A stretch of 61,667 nt of DNA from Gemmiger sp. An120 (GCF_002160955.1 NZ_NFLN01000016.1:1-61667); one strand, 5' to 3'; shown: positions 7,277 to 16,497, counted from the first letter of the stretch. Program-made: numbers and translations. Notes: generated by a model from the sequence alone, not told the origin.

Positions 7277-8407
7277 ATGATTCTGCGCAACGGTTCTGTT
7301 TTTACTGATCTGGGCCGCTTCATCCCGGCCGACGTGGAGCTGGAGGGCGACCGGATCGTCCGGGTGGCTCCCGCCAATACCCTGGAAGGGGACGAGGTGC
7401 TGGACTGCACCGGCAAGTATGTGACCCCTGGTTTTGTGGATATCCATATGCACGGCGCCTTCGGCAGCGACTTCTGCGACGGCACCGCCGAGGACATCTG
7501 CACCATCAGCCGCTACGAGGGCAGCGTGGGCGTTACCACCTTCATGGGCACCACCATGGCCTTTGACGAGCCGATCCTGACCGGCATCTTCGAGGCGGCC
7601 AACACTCGTTTTGGCAAAGAGGGCGAAGGCGCTGTGCTGCGCGGCGTCAACATGGAAGGCCCCTTCTTCAACAAGTCCAAGAAGGGCGCCCAGGCCGAGA
7701 AATACATCGTGGACCCGGATTTCGACATGTTCAAGCGTCTGTATGACCTGACCGGCGGCAACATCCGTCTGGTGGACGTGGCCCCCGAGCTGCCCGGCGC
7801 GGTGGAGTTCATCCGCAAGGCCAGCCAGCTGTGCACCGTGTCCATCGCCCACACCAGCGCCACCTATGACGAGGCCAAGGAGGCTTTTGCCAACGGCGCT
7901 ACCCATACCACCCACCTGTTCAACGCCATGCCTGCTTTTACCCATCGGGCTCCCGGCGTGGTGGGCGCGGCGAGCGATTACGCCGCCCATGTGGAGATGA
8001 TCAGCGACGGCATCCACCTGCATCCGGCTGTGGTGCGTGCGGTCTTCAGCCTGTTCGGCGCCGACCGTGTCTGCCTGATCAGCGACAGCATGCGGGCTGC
8101 CGGTATGCCCAACGGCGAGTACAGCCTGGGCGGCCAGAAGGTCTTTATGACCGACGGCAAGGCCACCCTGGAGGACGGCACCATCGCGGGCAGCGCTACC
8201 TGCCTGCCCGAGTGCTTCCGCCGCGCTGTGGGCTTCGGTGTGCCGGTGGAGACCGCTCTGAAGGCTGCCACCATCAACCCGGCCAAGGCCGTGGGCCTGT
8301 TCGACGAACTGGGCAGCATCACCGCCGGCAAGCGCGCCGACGTGCTGGTCATGGACAAGGGCACCCTGCAGCCGGAAGTTATCTTCATCGGCGGCAAGCG
8401 CCAGTAA
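7277..8407 (+). CDS. nagA: N-acetylglucosamine-6-phosphate deacetylase
   Basis: Removes acetate from GlcNAc-6-phosphate to give glucosamine-6-phosphate, in amino-sugar catabolism and cell-wall recycling. The 376-residue amidohydrolase has DIHMHG with H57 and H59, the metal-ligand Glu in NMEGPF (E127), H192 in IAHTSAT, H213 in THLFNAMPA and the catalytic Asp in LISDSM (D270). Length matches NagA. AAAGGATG lies upstream of the ATG, slightly far. It stands alone without nagB or sugar-transport genes nearby, so its substrate supply is not shown here. A terminator follows at 8428-8462. Confidence 0.95.
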   Translation: MILRNGSVFTDLGRFIPADVELEGDRIVRVAPANTLEGDEVLDCTGKYVTPGFVDIHMHGAFGSDFCDGTAEDICTISRYEGSVGVTTFMGTTMAFDEPILTGIFEAANTRFGKEGEGAVLRGVNMEGPFFNKSKKGAQAEKYIVDPDFDMFKRLYDLTGGNIRLVDVAPELPGAVEFIRKASQLCTVSIAHTSATYDEAKEAFANGATHTTHLFNAMPAFTHRAPGVVGAASDYAAHVEMISDGIHLHPAVVRAVFSLFGADRVCLISDSMRAAGMPNGEYSLGGQKVFMTDGKATLEDGTIAGSATCLPECFRRAVGFGVPVETALKAATINPAKAVGLFDELGSITAGKRADVLVMDKGTLQPEVIFIGGKRQ

Positions 8408-8427
8408 GCCACATACAAAACGCCAAA

Positions 8428-8462
8428 GGGGCGCGTTCCGACAGGAACGCGCTCCCTTTTTT
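8428..8462 (+). terminator. Terminator after nagA
   Basis: Stem 8428-8439 with 8444-8456 (GCGCGTTCC/GGAACGCGC core), loop GACA, then TTTTTT. Confidence 0.9.
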
Positions 8463-8536
8463 GCTGGATTTTTTGCTGGACACGGGGGGAACAGCGTTCC
8501 CCCCATGTCCCCGGAATAGCTTGGCCCGCAGGGATT

Positions 8537-9091
8537 TTATTCATGCAGCTGCCGTTCCTGGCGTACGGCTTTCAGCTGGCGGTTGAGCCGGGTCAGGCCG
8601 TGCACTACCGCGATGGGGATGGACAGATAGATCACCGGATAGACGGCCATGAAGGATTCGCTGCTGCAAACAGCCAGCAGCAGGCTGCCCAGCCAGCCCA
8701 CCAGTGCCAGAGCCAGCACAAACAGCATCTGGCTGCGGGCCCTCAGCAGCAGGTGTTCCTTGCCGGCCAGGTCGGAATACAGCTCAAATTCTCCCTGATC
8801 GGCCCGGCGGCGCAGATAGATCCAGCCGTTTACGCCGCCCACCCATTCCGCGCCGAAGTCGTGCAGCATGGCCAGGTATTCCTGCCCTTCCGGGCTGCTC
8901 ATCTTGAAGGACGGACGATCCAGCCGGATGATCCAGGCGCCCGGCTCGCAGCGGCTGAAATGGTGTACAAAGCCGTTGGTGCGCTCCAGTGCCCAGCCTT
9001 CTGCGGCCATCTTGTTCATCCAGTCCACTTCCTCCTGGTACTGCCAGGCCGTATAGGATCTGAAACAGGTTTTGGTTTCCTTGCCGGTCAT
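8537..9091 (-). CDS. DUF2812 membrane protein, partner of PadR-type regulator
   Basis: 184 residues. Residues 1-110 form a soluble domain with the DUF2812 signature (FRSYTAWQYQEEVDWMNKMAAEGWALE). Two hydrophobic segments follow (about 122-142 and 148-166) and then a basic tail. DUF2812 proteins are usually encoded next to PadR repressors and ABC exporters; function unknown. The ATG at 9091 overlaps the padR stop as ATGA and has GGGAGG 8 bases upstream; an upstream in-frame GTG at 9100 would put the Shine-Dalgarno inside the coding region, so I rejected it. Translation is probably coupled to padR. Confidence 0.8.
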   Translation of the reverse strand: MTGKETKTCFRSYTAWQYQEEVDWMNKMAAEGWALERTNGFVHHFSRCEPGAWIIRLDRPSFKMSSPEGQEYLAMLHDFGAEWVGGVNGWIYLRRRADQGEFELYSDLAGKEHLLLRARSQMLFVLALALVGWLGSLLLAVCSSESFMAVYPVIYLSIPIAVVHGLTRLNRQLKAVRQERQLHE

Positions 9092-9405
9092 TCCGTCCAC
9101 CTCCCGATGATGGTTTCTCCGTTGTGTGTCAGTTCCTGCAGCCGGGCCAGTTCCGCCCGGGCTGCCGCCCGCCCGGCGGGGGTGATGCGGTAGCTCTTGC
9201 GCCGCCCCTCGCCGCCTGCCGGTTCGATCCAGCCCTTTTCCTGCAGGGTGGTCAGTGCCCCGTACAGGGTGCCCGCGGCCAGCTTGACCCGGCCATTGCT
9301 CAGTTCCTCTGCCCGCTGCATGATGCCGTACCCGTGCAGCGGCTGACCCAGGGACAGCAGAATGTAAAACACCGCCTCGGTCAGCGCCGATGTCACTTCT
9401 GCCAT
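9088..9405 (-). CDS. PadR family transcriptional regulator
   Basis: 105-residue winged-helix repressor: TEAVFYILLSLGQPLHGYGIMQ is the PadR helix-turn-helix start, KLAAGTLYGALTTLQEKGWIEP the recognition helix and wing, and GRRKSYRITPAGRAAARAEL the wing end and dimerisation start. The C-terminus is short, as in the PadR-s1 subgroup. The ATG at 9405 has GGAGG upstream. Promoter and palindromic operator lie directly ahead (9445-9483), suggesting autoregulation. It forms a two-gene operon with the DUF2812 gene. Confidence 0.92.
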   Translation of the reverse strand: MAEVTSALTEAVFYILLSLGQPLHGYGIMQRAEELSNGRVKLAAGTLYGALTTLQEKGWIEPAGGEGRRKSYRITPAGRAAARAELARLQELTHNGETIIGRWTE

Positions 9406-9444
9406 GATGCCGCCTCCTTTATCACTTTCCGTTATATCGGCTCC

Positions 9445-9483
9445 CGATGTATATAGTATATCGTCTGCCGAGTGTTTTGTCAA
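9445..9483 (-). promoter_or_regulatory. padR promoter with palindromic operator
   Basis: On the minus strand TTGACA (9478-9483), 17-bp spacer, TATACT (9455-9460). The -10 box sits within a near-palindrome, CGATGTATATAG followed by TATATCG (9445-9463), the expected position for PadR autorepression. Confidence 0.75.
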
Positions 9484-9536
9484 GCGAAAATAAAAATGGG
9501 CCGGATAATTCCGACCCATAATTTCAGGGAGCGTGT

Positions 9537-11138
9537 CTATGCGCCGTGCCGCGAGTACAGCACCAGCATATCCCCGGCGCACAGGCGGCTTTCGCCGTCG
9601 GGGATGATGTCGTGCCCCTCCCGCTGGATCAGCACCACCAGCGAATCCTTGCGCAGATCCGCCTCCCGCAGGGTTTTGCCCACCAGCGGGCTGTCCGGGT
9701 CAATGAGAATTTCGCTCAGTTCAATGCCGTCCTGCCCGGAATATTCCTTGGCGCCGATGATCAGCGCGTCGCCCTCCTCCAGGCAGGTGTCGCCCTTGGG
9801 CACAATGGCCTTGCCCTGCCGCAGGATGGCCGCAATCAGGGTGCCGGGAAACACGGTGATATCCCGGATCGGCTTTCCCCGCCAGGGGTGCTGCGCGTCC
9901 ACATCCACCCGGATGAAGCCTACGCTGGTCTCCTCCGAATAGTCGTTGAAGGTGCGCAGCACGTTGCCGTGCCGGTCGATCATACCGGCTTTCCGCGCCA
10001 CCTGCGGCAGCAAAGTACCCTGAATCAGGATGCTCAGCAGCACCACGCAGAACACGATCTGAAAGATGCTCTCATCCCCGTAGGCGGGGGAGACGGTGGT
10101 CACGATGGCAAACACAATAGAGGCCGCGCCCCGCAGCCCCGCCCAGGACACCACCAGCATCTGATTCAGCGGCGCTCGAAAAGGCCGCAGCAGCAGAAAC
10201 ACCGCCGCCGGGCGGGCAATCAGGGTCATGAACAGCGCGATGCCCACCGCGGGCAGCAGTGCCGCCGGCAGCCGGGAGGGGAACACCAGCAGACCCAGCA
10301 GAAAGAAGATCAGGATCTGCATCATGTTGTTGAACACGTCAAAAAAGGCGGCCAGATTCTTTTTCCGGGGAATGTCCTGGTTGCCCAGCAGGATACCGGC
10401 CAGATAGGCGCTCAGGTATCCGTTGCCGCCCAGCAGAGTGGGCAGAGCGTAGGCGATCAGGGCCGCCGCAATCAGGAAAATGCCGTCCAGACCGCCGGTC
10501 AGCGGCCAGCGGCGAAGCACATACCCCGCCGCCCAGGACACCGCCACCCCGATGGCCACCCCCCATACCACCTGTTCCAGCAGCATCACCGCCACCTGGC
10601 CGGCGCTGGCGGTGCCGCCCAGCACGGCCAGCAGGGTCACGGTGAGCATGTAGGCGCAGGGGTCGTTGCTGCCGCTTTCGATCTCCAGCAGGGAAGCGGT
10701 GTTGTATTTCAGGTTCAGCCGCTGGCTGCGCAGCACCGAAAACACCGATGCCGCGTCGGTGGAACCCAGTACCGCCCCCACCAGCAGGCCCTCCGCCAGG
10801 CCCATGCCCAGCACAAACCGGCAGAACAGCCCGGTCAGCCCGGCGGTGATCACCACCCCCAGGGTGCTCAGCAGCACCGACTGGCGGGCCACCGGCCTGG
10901 CGGCGCTCCATTTGGTGCCAAAGCCACCGTAAAACATAATGAAGATCAGCGCGGCGGAACACACCTGCTCGGCCAGGTGGTAGTTTTCAAAGTCGATTTT
11001 CAGCAGTCCGTCGGTGCCGAACAGCATACCCAGCGCGATAAAGAAAAACAGGGTGGGGATGCCCAGCCGGCCGGACAGTTTGCTGCCCAGGATGCTGGCC
11101 AGCAGCACCACCGCGCAGAGAAGCAAAAGCAGATTCAT
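9537..11138 (-). CDS. nhaP2: K+/H+ (or Na+/H+) antiporter of the NhaP2/CvrA type
   Basis: 533-residue CPA1 antiporter. Residues 1-390 are hydrophobic with about twelve membrane segments, including LVGAVLGSTDAASVFSVLRS and LEIESGSNDPCAYMLTV, the ion-binding Asp motifs of the family, and WAGLRGAASIVFAIV. The C-terminal 130 residues form RCK_C-like (TrkA-C) regulatory domains (FIRVDVDAQHPWRGKPIRD... and SPLVGKTLREADLRKDSLVVLIQREG). Such proteins export K+ at high osmolarity or alkaline pH. GAAAGGAGG precedes the ATG. No obvious operon partner; a small gene lies 124 bases upstream. Confidence 0.9.
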   Translation of the reverse strand: MNLLLLLCAVVLLASILGSKLSGRLGIPTLFFFIALGMLFGTDGLLKIDFENYHLAEQVCSAALIFIMFYGGFGTKWSAARPVARQSVLLSTLGVVITAGLTGLFCRFVLGMGLAEGLLVGAVLGSTDAASVFSVLRSQRLNLKYNTASLLEIESGSNDPCAYMLTVTLLAVLGGTASAGQVAVMLLEQVVWGVAIGVAVSWAAGYVLRRWPLTGGLDGIFLIAAALIAYALPTLLGGNGYLSAYLAGILLGNQDIPRKKNLAAFFDVFNNMMQILIFFLLGLLVFPSRLPAALLPAVGIALFMTLIARPAAVFLLLRPFRAPLNQMLVVSWAGLRGAASIVFAIVTTVSPAYGDESIFQIVFCVVLLSILIQGTLLPQVARKAGMIDRHGNVLRTFNDYSEETSVGFIRVDVDAQHPWRGKPIRDITVFPGTLIAAILRQGKAIVPKGDTCLEEGDALIIGAKEYSGQDGIELSEILIDPDSPLVGKTLREADLRKDSLVVLIQREGHDIIPDGESRLCAGDMLVLYSRHGA

Positions 11139-11262
11139 GAAACGGCCCTCCTTTCCGGGTGAAACGGCACGGCCCGCAGCCGGCGCGCCGGGCTTGGAGC
11201 GGGGCGGGTCGTCTGCGGGTCGGTTGATACAGCGTATGCGCGCCGGAACGGCGGAATGCCGC

Positions 11263-11487
11263 TCAGCGCAGCTCGATGGTGTAGGTGAAACCGTACTCTT
11301 CCTTCAGGGCGTCCACCTGGGCCTGGCAATCCTCGATAAAGGTCGGGGTGTATACGCTCTTGCCCTGCTTCTTATAGTCTTCCAGGATCTGGTTCAGCTT
11401 GGTCCAGGCTTCCTCGTTGCGCTTCTCGTCGCTGCCTTCGGGGAATGCAATCACAAATTCACGATGTTTGGGGATACGGGCTTTCAT
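11263..11487 (-). CDS. Small uncharacterised protein
   Basis: 74 residues, highly charged with one Cys, no membrane segment; begins MKARIPKHREFVIAFPEG. Not recognised. The ATG at 11487 has AGGAGG 6 bases upstream. It lies 26 bases after tatD on the same strand, so it is probably co-transcribed with metG-tatD. A longer frame upstream overlaps tatD and has no start signal. Confidence 0.7.
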   Translation of the reverse strand: MKARIPKHREFVIAFPEGSDEKRNEEAWTKLNQILEDYKKQGKSVYTPTFIEDCQAQVDALKEEYGFTYTIELR

Positions 11488-11513
11488 GGAATGTCCTCCT
11501 GTATTGTGTATGG

Positions 11514-12308
11514 TCAGGGCAGCCGGAACAGCTGCCGTGCGTTGGCGTCGGTCTGGATGAGCAGTTCCTCCGGGGAAACGCCCCGCACCTCGGCGATAAA
11601 AGCCGCCGTGTGGGCGATCATGCCGGAATCGCACCGCTGGCCCCGCAGCGGTTCCGGGGCCATGTAGGGGCAGTCGGTCTCCAGCAGGATGCGGTCGGCG
11701 GGCAGGGCCTGCACCGCCTTTACCGCCCGCTTGGCCCCCTTGAAGGTCACCGCGCCGCCGAAACCAAAGTAGAATCCCTGTTCCGCCAGGGCCAGCGCGT
11801 CCTCGGCGCTGCCGGAATAGCAGTGCAGCACGCCCCGGGGCCGGTAGCGGCGCAGCAGGGCATAGGTGGGCTCGTGGGCCTGCCGGTCATGCACGATTAC
11901 CGGCTTGTCCAGCTCCAGCGCCAGGTGGATCTGGGCCTCAAACAAGGCCAGCTGCTCGTCCCGGGGAACCGGCCAGTGATGGTCCAGCCCGATTTCGCCC
12001 ACCGCCACCACCCGCTCGTCCTCAAACAGGGGGCGCAGCGCGGCCAGCTCGGCCCGCCAGTCCCCGCCAAAACGAACGGTGGTGGAGGAATCTTCTTCAA
12101 TCAGGCTTTCCGGATGGATGCCGGCCGCCGCCCAGATCCAGGGGCGGCTGTGCGCCAGCGCCCGGCACCGCTCGCTGGTATCCAGGTCGGTGCCGCAGTC
12201 GATGATGCCGGCCACGCCCCGGCCGGGCAGACCGTCCAGCAGCGCGTCCCGGTCCGGGTCGAACTGGCGGCTGCCGTAGTGGGCGTGGGTGTCAAAGATG
12301 GGCCCCAT
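11514..12308 (-). CDS. tatD: TatD family metal-dependent DNase
   Basis: 264-residue TIM-barrel hydrolase: FDTHAHY (N-terminal HxH metal site), GIHPES, VGEIGLDHHW (Glu ligand), VIVHDRQAHEPT, VLHCYSGSAEDA and LLETDCPYMAPEPLRG are the successive TatD motifs. TatD proteins are Mg2+-dependent 3'-5' exonucleases linked to DNA repair. The ATG overlaps the metG stop as TGATG, giving translational coupling; the metG-tatD pair is common in Firmicutes (metS-yabD). Confidence 0.95.
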   Translation of the reverse strand: MGPIFDTHAHYGSRQFDPDRDALLDGLPGRGVAGIIDCGTDLDTSERCRALAHSRPWIWAAAGIHPESLIEEDSSTTVRFGGDWRAELAALRPLFEDERVVAVGEIGLDHHWPVPRDEQLALFEAQIHLALELDKPVIVHDRQAHEPTYALLRRYRPRGVLHCYSGSAEDALALAEQGFYFGFGGAVTFKGAKRAVKAVQALPADRILLETDCPYMAPEPLRGQRCDSGMIAHTAAFIAEVRGVSPEELLIQTDANARQLFRLP

Positions 12309-14284
12309 CAGTGGATGCCGCTGCCCGCGGGCACGTCATCGGGGAAGAAGACCACCGAAGCGCCGCCGTCGGCGGTGTCGGCTGCCATCACCATACCCTC
12401 GCTGACGTACTTGCCCTTCATCATCGGACGGGGGGCCAGGTTGGCCACGATGCCCACCTTGCGGCCGATCAGATCTTCGGGCTTGTACCACTTGGCGATG
12501 CCGGACAGGATGGTGCGCTCCCGCTCACCGTCGAACAGGGTCATCTTGAGCAGCTTTTTGCTCTCGGGCAGGGTCTCGCAGGTCAGCACCTGGGCCACCC
12601 GCATCTCCACCTTGCAGAAATCGTCAAAGGCGATCTCCGGCTGATGCTCGATCGGCTCGGCCGGGGCGGCGGGCTGGGGCGCGGGGGCGGGTTCAGCCGC
12701 CTTGGCCGCGGCCTGGGCCGCCGCCTGACGGGCTTCCAGCTCGGCCAGCTCCTTGGCCATATCGATACGCGGGAACAGCGCATCGCCCTTGTGCACGGTG
12801 TACTCGGCCTTGCCGCCGAATTTCAGCTCGCCAAAGCGGCGGTCGGCCTCGGTCAGGCCCAGCTGCACCGCCATCTTGTCGGCGGTCTCGGGCAGGAAGG
12901 GGGCCAGCATCACGGTGGCGTAGCGCAGGGCCTCGCACAGGTTGTACAGCACCATGGCCAGACGGGGCTTGTTCTCCTCGTTCTTGGCCAGCGCCCAGGG
13001 GGCGGTTTCGTCGATGTACTTGTTGGCCCGCTGGATGGCCTTGAAGATCTCCTGGGTGGCCTGGGGAATCAGCAGTTCGTCCATGGCCTTGGTCACACGG
13101 TCGGGCATGGCGCTGACCGTGTCGATCAGATCCTGGTCAAATTCGCCGGCCTCCCGCACGGCAGGCACCGTGCCGCCGAAGTACTTCTCCACCATGGCCA
13201 CGGTGCGGCTGAGCAGGTTGCCCAGGTCGTTGGCCAGGTCAGAGTTGATGCGGTTGATCAGGGCCTCGTTGCTGAAGATGCCGTCGTTGCCGAAGGGGAT
13301 CTCCCGCAGCAGGAAGTAGCGGATGGCGTCCACGCTGTACCGGTCGGCCAGCACCACCGGGTCCACCACGTTGCCCTTGGATTTGCTCATCTTGCCGCCG
13401 TCCAGCAGCAACCAGCCGTGGCCGAACACCCGCTTGGGCAGGGGCAGATCCAGCGCCATCAGCATGGCGGGCCACAGGATGGTGTGGAACCGCAGGATCT
13501 CCTTGCCCACCATGTGCAGGTCGGCGGGCCAGAACTTGTCGTAGTCGTTGTAGGCGTGATTGCCGAAGCCCAGGGCGCTGATGTAGTTGCTCAGCGCGTC
13601 CACCCACACGTACATGGTGTGCTTCTGATCAAAGGGAACCGGGATGCCCCAGGGCACCGTGGTGCGGGACACGCAGGTGTCCTGCAGGCCCTGGTTGATG
13701 AAGCTGATCATCTCGTTCTTGCGGCTTTCCGGCTGGATGAACTGGGGGTTCTCCTCGTACAGCTTCAGCAGACGGTCGGCGTACTTGCTGGTGCGGAAGA
13801 AGTAGGCTTCCTCCTCGGCCTCGTATACGTCACGGCCGCAGTCGGGACACTTGCCGTCCTTCAGCTGGCTGGTGGTCCAGAAGCTTTCGCAGGGCTTGCA
13901 GTAGTGGCCCTTGTACACGCCCTTGTAGATATCGCCCTGCTCGTACAGCTTGGTGAAGATCTTCTGGCAGCTTTCCATGTGGTACTCGTCGGTGGTGCGG
14001 ATGAACCGGTCATAGCGGATGTTCAGCAGCTTCCACAGGTCCTTGACGCCTGCCACGATCTCGTCCACATAGGCCTTGGGGGTCACGCCCTTGTCGGCAG
14101 CTTTGTCCTGGATCTTCTGGCCGTGCTCGTCGGTGCCGGTCAGGAACATCACGTCGTAGCCCTGCATCCGCTTGTAGCGGGCCAGAGCGTCACAGGCCAC
14201 GGTGGTATAGCTGTGGCCGATGTGCAGCTTGTCGCTGGGGTAGTAGATGGGGGTTGTGATGTAGAATGTTTTTTTCTCGCTCAT
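12308..14284 (-). CDS. metG: Methionyl-tRNA synthetase
   Basis: Charges tRNA-Met. 658 residues: ITTPIYYPSDKLHIGHSYTT holds the HIGH signature near 22; the zinc knuckle CKPC ... CPDC is near 130-150; KMSKSKGN is near 300; an anticodon-binding helical domain follows; an Ala/Pro-rich linker (about 530-555) leads to a C-terminal tRNA-binding OB-fold (about 555-658, FCKVEMRVAQVLTCE). AAAGGAC precedes the ATG. Lead gene of metG-tatD-small protein. Confidence 0.98.
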   Translation of the reverse strand: MSEKKTFYITTPIYYPSDKLHIGHSYTTVACDALARYKRMQGYDVMFLTGTDEHGQKIQDKAADKGVTPKAYVDEIVAGVKDLWKLLNIRYDRFIRTTDEYHMESCQKIFTKLYEQGDIYKGVYKGHYCKPCESFWTTSQLKDGKCPDCGRDVYEAEEEAYFFRTSKYADRLLKLYEENPQFIQPESRKNEMISFINQGLQDTCVSRTTVPWGIPVPFDQKHTMYVWVDALSNYISALGFGNHAYNDYDKFWPADLHMVGKEILRFHTILWPAMLMALDLPLPKRVFGHGWLLLDGGKMSKSKGNVVDPVVLADRYSVDAIRYFLLREIPFGNDGIFSNEALINRINSDLANDLGNLLSRTVAMVEKYFGGTVPAVREAGEFDQDLIDTVSAMPDRVTKAMDELLIPQATQEIFKAIQRANKYIDETAPWALAKNEENKPRLAMVLYNLCEALRYATVMLAPFLPETADKMAVQLGLTEADRRFGELKFGGKAEYTVHKGDALFPRIDMAKELAELEARQAAAQAAAKAAEPAPAPQPAAPAEPIEHQPEIAFDDFCKVEMRVAQVLTCETLPESKKLLKMTLFDGERERTILSGIAKWYKPEDLIGRKVGIVANLAPRPMMKGKYVSEGMVMAADTADGGASVVFFPDDVPAGSGIH

Positions 14285-14342
14285 CTTGCTTCTGTCCTTT
14301 CTTAAACGGCGCCGCGAATGGAACGGCGCCGGAATAACGTCA

Positions 14343-15071
14343 TCAGAAGGAAAAACCTTCGCTGGGCTTGCCGCATACGGCCAGGGTTTCCTTGGCCAGC
14401 ACTTCGGTGCTGTCCAGGAAGAAGCTGTCCAGCCCTTCGTCCCGCTTGATCAGGGACAGTTCGGTGCAGCCCAGAACAGCCTGCTGGCAGCCGGCGGCCC
14501 GCAGCTCGTCGGCAATTTCCATAAAGCGGGCCATGTCCACCCGCTGGCCCTGCTTGATCTGGCAGTAGATGATCTCCATCAAAGCGGACTGCCGGGCCGG
14601 GGAGGGAACCGCCCACTGCAGCCCCTCCGCCTCGCAGACGGCCTGGTAGGTGCCGCTGGCCACCGTGCCGGTGGTGGCCAGGATACCCAGTTTGGTGCAG
14701 CCCATCTTTTTGGCCTGGCGGGCGGTCAGCTGCACCATGTTCAGCACCGGCACCGGCAAACTGCGGGAAAGCCGGTCGTAGAAATAGTGGGCGGTGTTGC
14801 AGGGGATAGCCAGCAGCGTGGCGCCGTATTCCACCAGCATCCGGGCGTCCTGTTCCATCACCGCAAAGGGGTCCTCGTGGCTCTGGCCCAGGATATAGGC
14901 GGTGCGGTCGGGGGTGGTGGCCCGGCTGGAGATCACGATGTCCAGATGATCCTGGTCACAGTGGGCCACGGTGTGCTTGGTAAGCATCTCATAAAAGTAG
15001 ACCGTGCTCATGGGCCCCAGGCCTCCCAGAATGCCCAGCACGGGATGTTTGGGCTGTTGTACAGGCTTCAA
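14343..15071 (-). CDS. Aspartate/glutamate racemase family protein
   Basis: 242 residues with both catalytic cysteines of PLP-independent amino acid racemases: LAIPCNTAHYFY near 85 and AVLGCTELSLI near 198, and the start HPVLGILGGLGPMSTVYFY. It probably makes D-Asp or D-Glu; a true murI is also present at 19,064, so this one is more likely a D-aspartate-type racemase. Start is uncertain: no ATG fits, and I chose TTG at 15,071 after an A/G-rich AAGGGGGG site; another TTG lies two codons upstream. A promoter at 15,184-15,212 gives a ~105-base leader. Confidence 0.85.
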   Translation of the reverse strand: MKPVQQPKHPVLGILGGLGPMSTVYFYEMLTKHTVAHCDQDHLDIVISSRATTPDRTAYILGQSHEDPFAVMEQDARMLVEYGATLLAIPCNTAHYFYDRLSRSLPVPVLNMVQLTARQAKKMGCTKLGILATTGTVASGTYQAVCEAEGLQWAVPSPARQSALMEIIYCQIKQGQRVDMARFMEIADELRAAGCQQAVLGCTELSLIKRDEGLDSFFLDSTEVLAKETLAVCGKPSEGFSF

Positions 15072-15183
15072 AAACAAAAGCCCCCCTTTTCGGGCGGCGC
15101 GCAGGAAAGGGCGCGGCGCACAGAATTTTCGGGCCCGGCCGCCGGTTCCGCTGTGGGAAAAACCGGGGCCCATGGCCTGTTTT

Positions 15184-15212
15184 ATCGTACCATATCGCCG
15201 CGGGTTTTGCAA
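15184..15212 (-). promoter_or_regulatory. Promoter of the racemase gene
   Basis: On the minus strand TTGCAA (15,207-15,212), 17-bp spacer, TACGAT (15,184-15,189). Confidence 0.55.
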
Positions 15213-15290
15213 CCGCCGCCCCCGGCCGCCCGGCGGAAAAAGCGGCCGGGCCGGGATGGAAGAAACCGCGTATTCCTGATTGCGTACAAC

Positions 15291-15323
15291 AAAAAAACGC
15301 GAGCGCCGGACACGGCGCTCGCG
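15291..15323 (-). terminator. Strong minus-strand terminator closing the 15.3-16.6 kb region
   Basis: 10-bp perfect stem CGCGAGCGCC (15,298-15,307) with GGCGCTCGCG (15,314-15,323) and seven plus-strand A residues at 15,291-15,297, a U7 tail for minus-strand RNA. On the plus strand no T run follows, so it acts on leftward transcripts. No protein gene ends just upstream, so it must serve a transcript from the region to its right. Confidence 0.88.
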
Positions 15324-16449
15324 CGAAATTGTTCAGTACATTGGACTGCCCTCTTAATTCTGTGGTAGTTCGGCCGGATCGTTCATATCCTTACAGGGAT
15401 CGATCTGCGCGATTGGATGAAACGTTTGATTGTGAATTTACCAGAAATTCCAATCCTATATCTGCTCGAAAAGTTGATTCAAAATCGGGTTATTTTTCCG
15501 GATCCTGCCTTGCCAATCGGTTCTACGCGGACATCACTCGTTCTTACTTCCCGTATGCTTTGGAAAAGATCCATGGATTGCCTTTGAAACTGCTGGTTGC
15601 TTATGATGCAAGGCAGAGGCGGTATACAGATTTTTCGTTTGCGGTTCGGGGTTTGGGATACGTTTCAACGCGTTTCCATTTGGAAGAAGAATCATTTCGG
15701 AAACCCTGTTCCGAATTTTCCGGGCAGCCATCCGGGCGTACACCGCATCCGGATATGCATTTGCCGGCTATACCAGACCCATTCGGGCGGTAATAAAACG
15801 GGAGCCATGAACGGTATCCGCGAACGCTATCCGCCTGCTCTCTTATCAGGAAAGTGCGGACCTTGCATTTCGCACAATGGACGGGTTCAGAACCCCCGCT
15901 CTTCGCAATAGTACCTGACTATTGTTTTCCTGCCCTTTCTCCTGGGGATCGAGGGCGATCACAACTTAGTACATTGGAGTAAACCTCACAAGCTTTAGCA
16001 GCTGTACATCCACATGCCGGCTACCCGACCTGCACGTCCCGCAGTAGACTGGTGTCTGAACTTCGCCATCGCGTTGTTGAGAAACAGCCACGCTTTTGAA
16101 AGGTGCGGTTTCGGATTTCCGAAACAGGGGATGCGCGTTACAAATTTACTTGTGCATCGGCGTCAAAGCCTCTTGTTATTGAAAGATGTTCGGTCAGATA
16201 AATTTGGTATTTCACTTCGGAAAATCCGAAATGAGAATCTTCTGATCGTTTAGGTGGCCAGTCGATCGGGTTTGCTTCGCAACTCAAAATAATTCTTGAA
16301 TCTTCGAACGCTCAAACCATGTCGTTTCTTGTACCATCTATATAAAAGGGTTCCTCTTCGGCAGGAACACGGGGTGATCGCTTTTTTTAAGAACTCAGCT
16401 CATTTGGTCTTTCCGGGTTACCACCCGCATCTGGTCAAGCGGTTCTTGT

Positions 16450-16497
16450 TCAGCGCCCCCGTGCCTGCCACTGCTGCACGGGTTCAGTATTGGACAT
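16450..16497 (-). CDS. Possible 15-residue leader peptide
   Basis: ATG at 16,497 is placed 8 bases after a good AAAGGAG (16,506-16,512) and reads MSNTEPVQQWQARGR then TGA. It lies at the 5' end of the candidate RNA and its start overlaps the first copy of the TCCAAT motif. No family is recognisable; could be chance. Confidence 0.25.
   Translation of the reverse strand: MSNTEPVQQWQARGR

Noticed and set aside
12311-14305. 664-codon plus-strand open frame opposite metG
   Set aside because: Shadow of metG; His/Leu/Gly-rich, no start signal.
15372-15590. Plus-strand stretch reading DWMKRLIVNLPEIPILYLLEKLIQ in another frame
   Set aside because: Looks protein-like but has no start codon upstream before a stop and ends soon; kept only as a hint that the region might be a decayed gene.
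15329-15793. 154-codon plus-strand open frame in the low-GC region
   Set aside because: No ribosome binding site at its ATG, no family resemblance, and the strong terminator points to minus-strand transcription.
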